This document shows, one piece after another, positions 5,733 through 7,523 of a DNA stretch of 7,523 bases. Position 1 is the stretch's first letter, and each line of letters opens with the position of its first letter. This stretch comes from GWC2-56-14 sp043731355 (GTDB lineage: Bacteria > Nitrospirota > UBA9217). Below the pieces are notes generated by a model. The model was not told the origin of the DNA. It did no database searches and worked only from the letters and a program-made list of their open reading frames with translations. The position numbers were made by a program, and so were the translations under genes. The stretch covers positions 1-7,523 of the forward strand of contig JAYTJE010000037.1 in the NCBI GenBank assembly GCA_043731355.1. The letters are read 5' to 3'.

Positions 5733-5811
5733 ATCCCAAATATCGAGCACCGGACTCCCTTTTGCTGTGACCGGAGCCTGGCTTATGCGAGTGTATTTGG
5801 GATTTGCTATT
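5733..5811 (+). repeat. AT-rich palindromic intergenic element, copy C (rplS-rnhB gap), remnant
   Basis: ATCCCAAATA (5733-5742) is perfectly inverted as TATTTGGGAT (5794-5803), with 51 bases between the arms. The right arm with the following bases (5794-5811) matches copy A 3436-3453 at 17 of 18 positions. The interior is richer in G and C than copies A and B and has no match to them, so this is either a decayed copy or an element carrying different filler. A TTG codon at 5804 that opens the rnhB frame lies inside the repeat, which argues against its use as start. Confidence 0.6.
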
Positions 5812-5836
5812 TTGCCGTTACTCCGATGAGGTAGGT

Positions 5837-6529
5837 ATGCCTCGTGGCCCGCGTTGCCGGCAGGGATCGAACACAAAAGGCGCTGATGAGCTCTTCGGCA
5901 ATGGACTGGAGTGCGGTCCTCTCTACTTCGAGGGGCGCGCCCGCGCTGAAGGTTATTTCCGCATTGCCGGACTGGACGAGGCCGGCAGGGGGCCGCTGGC
6001 CGGGCCGGTCGTTGCCGCGGCGGTGGTCCTGCCCGAGGGGCTGCTTATCCCTGGGGTGAACGATTCCAAACAAGTGTCCGGGCCGGAGCGGGAACGGTTG
6101 TTTGAGGTGATCCTCGCGAAGGCGGAGTGCTACGGCATCGGCATTGTCGATGAACGCACCATCGACGACGTGAATATCCTGCAGGCGACCATCATTGCTA
6201 TGGAGCGGGCATGTGAGCAGCTTGTTCCCCGCCCCGATTACCTGCTCATTGATGCGCTCATCCTGAAGCGCATTCAGCTTCCGCAGAAACCGCTGATCAA
6301 AGGCGACTGCCGCAGCCACAGTATCGCAGCGGCCTCGATCCTGGCGAAAGTGACCCGGGACCGGCTGATGCTGGCGCTTCATGAAAAGTATCCTCAATAC
6401 AATTTTCAGAAACATAAAGGCTATGGGACCCGGGAGCATATGGCGCTGATCCGGGAACACGGGCCCTGTGAAGCACACCGGAGGACCTTTAATCCGGTAG
6501 CGCGGATGCTGAAAGACGCGGGCCGATGA
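5837..6529 (+). CDS. rnhB: Ribonuclease HII
   Basis: RNase HII cuts the RNA strand of RNA/DNA hybrids and starts removal of single ribonucleotides from DNA, using Mg or Mn ions. Numbered from the ATG at 5837 (230 residues; E. coli 198), it shows IAGLDEAGRGPLAGPVVAAAV with Asp47 and Glu48, NDSKQ (75-79), LLIDAL with Asp139, and KGDCRSHSIAAASILAKVTRD (156-175) with Asp157 as the fourth acidic residue. HKGYGTREH (193-201) carries the conserved Tyr196. The family part begins near LYFEGRARAEG, so the first 28 or so residues are an unusual extension. The start is chosen because GAGGT (5828-5832) precedes this ATG and the only earlier start, TTG at 5804, lies in a repeat. No other start codon occurs in frame before the conserved part. 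The stop overlaps the yraN ATG (ATGA). Confidence 0.96.
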   Translation: MPRGPRCRQGSNTKGADELFGNGLECGPLYFEGRARAEGYFRIAGLDEAGRGPLAGPVVAAAVVLPEGLLIPGVNDSKQVSGPERERLFEVILAKAECYGIGIVDERTIDDVNILQATIIAMERACEQLVPRPDYLLIDALILKRIQLPQKPLIKGDCRSHSIAAASILAKVTRDRLMLALHEKYPQYNFQKHKGYGTREHMALIREHGPCEAHRRTFNPVARMLKDAGR

Positions 6530-6900
6530 GCCTGCTCGGAAAGCTGCTCGGCAGGACCGGCGAGGACCGGGCCGCCCGGTTCCTGGTCAGCCAGGGATAC
6601 CGGATCCTGGAGCGTAATTACCGTACGCGCAGCGGCGAGATCGACCTGATCGCCCTGCATCAGGGCACCGTGGCGTTCATCGAGGTGAAGACCCGGTCGA
6701 ACGATGCTTTCGGCGCGCCGGAACTTGCGGTCAATCAACGCAAGCAGCAGCGGATGATCAAGGCGGCGCTCGGGTATATACAGTTTAAAAAGCTCCACCA
6801 GGTCCCGTGCCGTTTTGATGTCGTGGCGATCAACACGGCCAATGAACAGCAGGTAGAGCTCATCCAGAACGCGTTTGAGATGGACCGGACGCACAGGTGA
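6526..6900 (+). CDS. yraN: YraN/UPF0102 family protein with endonuclease-like fold
   Basis: The 124-residue product (E. coli YraN 131) belongs to UPF0102, whose fold resembles Holliday-junction resolvases and restriction endonucleases; its true substrate is not established. Motifs are GRTGEDRAARFLVSQGYRIL (9-28) with Glu13, NYRTRSGEIDLIA (31-43) with Asp40, VAFIEVKTR (49-57) with Glu53 and Lys55, and CRFDVVAI (95-102). Together they form an intact PD-(D/E)xK-like active site, so a catalytic role is plausible. It overlaps the rnhB stop by four bases, implying coupled translation. The rnhB-yraN pairing is common in bacteria and hints at a nucleic-acid repair or processing role for both. The next gene starts ten bases after its stop. 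Confidence 0.95.
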   Translation: MSLLGKLLGRTGEDRAARFLVSQGYRILERNYRTRSGEIDLIALHQGTVAFIEVKTRSNDAFGAPELAVNQRKQQRMIKAALGYIQFKKLHQVPCRFDVVAINTANEQQVELIQNAFEMDRTHR

Positions 6901-6910
6901 GAGAGACGGA

Positions 6911-7369
6911 ATGCTCGATTTTCTTAAAAAAGTGCATCTCTTCGAAAGCCTCTCCACGCCGGAGCTGGAAAAAATAGAAAAAATATCCACCAGGGAGGCC
7001 TTTTCCCGGGACACCGTGATCTTCAGGGAGGGAGATCCCGGCGACCGCTGCTACGTGATCACCACCGGCGACGTGCGGATCAGCAAGTTCATCCCGAATA
7101 TCGGCGAGGAAGCGCTGGCCGTGCTCAAACCGGGCGACTACTTCGGCGAGATGGCGTTGATCGACAAATTCCCCCGCTCGGCCCATGCCATCGCCAACTC
7201 CGATGTGGCGGTGCTGGCCATCAACAAGGCCGACCTGGACAAGCTGCTGATCATGGACCGCGACCTGGGATACAAACTCCTCTGGGCGTTCACCAAAACG
7301 CTGTCAAAGCGCCTCAGGGAAACGAATGAAAAACTGGCGAGCTTCCTGGCCATGTCAGGCGGGTTCTAA
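6911..7369 (+). CDS. Stand-alone cyclic-nucleotide-binding domain protein
   Basis: The 152-residue protein is one CRP/PKA-type cyclic-nucleotide-binding beta-roll with no DNA-binding or catalytic domain. It starts MLDFLKKVHLFESLSTPELE, the usual N-terminal helices, then VIFREGDPGDRCYVITTGDVRI (36-57) and LKPGDYFGEMALIDKFPRSA (72-91). The last is the phosphate-binding cassette and keeps Glu80 and Arg89, which contact the ribose and phosphate in known family members, so ligand binding is plausible. Residues 116-147 form a long helix resembling the CRP dimer helix. The ATG at 6911 is preferred to an in-frame ATG at 6875 inside yraN because it gives the family N-terminus; a modest purine-rich GAGAGACGGA precedes it. 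It probably transmits a cAMP or cGMP signal to another protein, which is not identified here. It ends the tight rnhB-yraN group; rimO follows. Confidence 0.88.
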   Translation: MLDFLKKVHLFESLSTPELEKIEKISTREAFSRDTVIFREGDPGDRCYVITTGDVRISKFIPNIGEEALAVLKPGDYFGEMALIDKFPRSAHAIANSDVAVLAINKADLDKLLIMDRDLGYKLLWAFTKTLSKRLRETNEKLASFLAMSGGF

Positions 7370-7406
7370 GTTCCCTGTTGTTCAGTTCCCGGATCTAATT
7401 TCTCCG

Positions 7407-7435
7407 TTGTCTTTACGCGGGCAGGATGGTATATT
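7407..7435 (+). promoter_or_regulatory. Putative sigma70 promoter before rimO
   Basis: TTGTCT (7407-7412, four of six -35 bases) lies exactly 17 bases before TATATT (7430-7435, five of six -10 bases). Transcription would start near 7442. This would place two of the possible rimO start codons (7426 and 7438) upstream of the mRNA, so either the promoter or those starts must be wrong. It may give rimO expression independent of the upstream operon. Confidence 0.4.
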
Positions 7436-7523
7436 GTTTGGCTTACGATCCACGGAAGAACAAGGCGTCTAACCGGGCATACAAAATAGGCATGATCAGC
7501 CTGGGTTGCCCCAAGAACCAGGT
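7426..7523 (+). CDS. rimO: Ribosomal protein uS12 methylthiotransferase RimO (partial, N-terminus only)
   Basis: The frame reads AYKIGMISLGCPKNQV up to the window edge. SLGCPKNxVDSE is the hallmark start of the RimO/MiaB radical-SAM methylthiotransferases; the CPKN form, rather than MiaB's CQMN, points to RimO, which thiomethylates a conserved Asp of uS12. The Cys in GCPKN is the first of three ligands of the auxiliary iron-sulphur cluster. The start is uncertain. ATG 7426 gives 22 extra residues but has no correctly spaced ribosome binding site. TTG 7438 has AGGA 11 bases upstream. ATG 7492 would remove the first beta-strand (KIG). There is an in-frame stop at 7396. The family call rests on 12 diagnostic residues, which are distinctive. 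Confidence 0.85.
   Translation, partial: MVYCLAYDPRKNKASNRAYKIGMISLGCPKNQ

Noticed and set aside
3353..5811. CRISPR array as an explanation for the repeated AT-rich sequence
   Set aside because: The copies are far apart in separate gene gaps, partly inverted, and have no regular spacers.
5807..6478. Long - strand open frame opposite rnhB
   Set aside because: It is antisense to RNase HII with all catalytic motifs intact in the + frame; the antisense product resembles nothing known.

Overview
This window is a bacterial chromosomal segment of fairly high GC, dominated by a conserved translation and ribosome-maturation gene cluster. The order ffh, rpsP, rimM, trmD, rplS, rnhB, yraN on the + strand is typical of bacteria. 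The flanking genes (a class II c-type cytochrome, DusB, a YajD-like HNH protein, a stand-alone cyclic-nucleotide-binding protein, RimO) and the AT-rich repeats in the gene gaps would fit an environmental lineage such as Nitrospirota or a deltaproteobacterial (Desulfobacterota-like) group. That placement is an inference from gene style only.

Left third, - strand: reading away from position 2000 there is an exported cytochrome c'/c-556-like protein (1277-1744), then a tRNA-dihydrouridine synthase of the DusB type (201-1199), whose end overlaps the start of a YajD-like HNH-nuclease-family gene cut by the left edge (1-214). The 256-base gap 1745-2000 separates this divergent group from ffh and carries a near-consensus sigma70 promoter for ffh; nothing else was recognised in it.

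Right two thirds, + strand: ffh (SRP GTPase), rpsP (bS16), rimM (30S maturation), trmD (tRNA m1G37 methyltransferase), rplS (bL19), rnhB (RNase HII), yraN (UPF0102 nuclease fold), a one-domain cyclic-nucleotide-binding protein, and the first codons of rimO (uS12 methylthiotransferase) at the right edge. rimM/trmD and rnhB/yraN overlap by the ATGA arrangement. The other early gaps (ffh-rpsP, rpsP-rimM, trmD-rplS, rplS-rnhB) are 97 to 159 bases long and all hold repetitive sequence. Three of them hold related AT-rich palindromic elements and one holds a 14-base tandem duplication.

Most genes serve one theme: making ribosomes (bS16, bL19, RimM, RimO), modifying tRNA (TrmD, DusB) and delivering translating ribosomes to the membrane (Ffh). 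I see no convincing novel multi-gene system. The points that merit a second look are the repeat elements that have colonised the operon's gaps, the possible leaderless dus transcript, a hairpin over the rimM ribosome binding site, the lone cyclic-nucleotide-binding protein, and the repeat-built tail of bL19.
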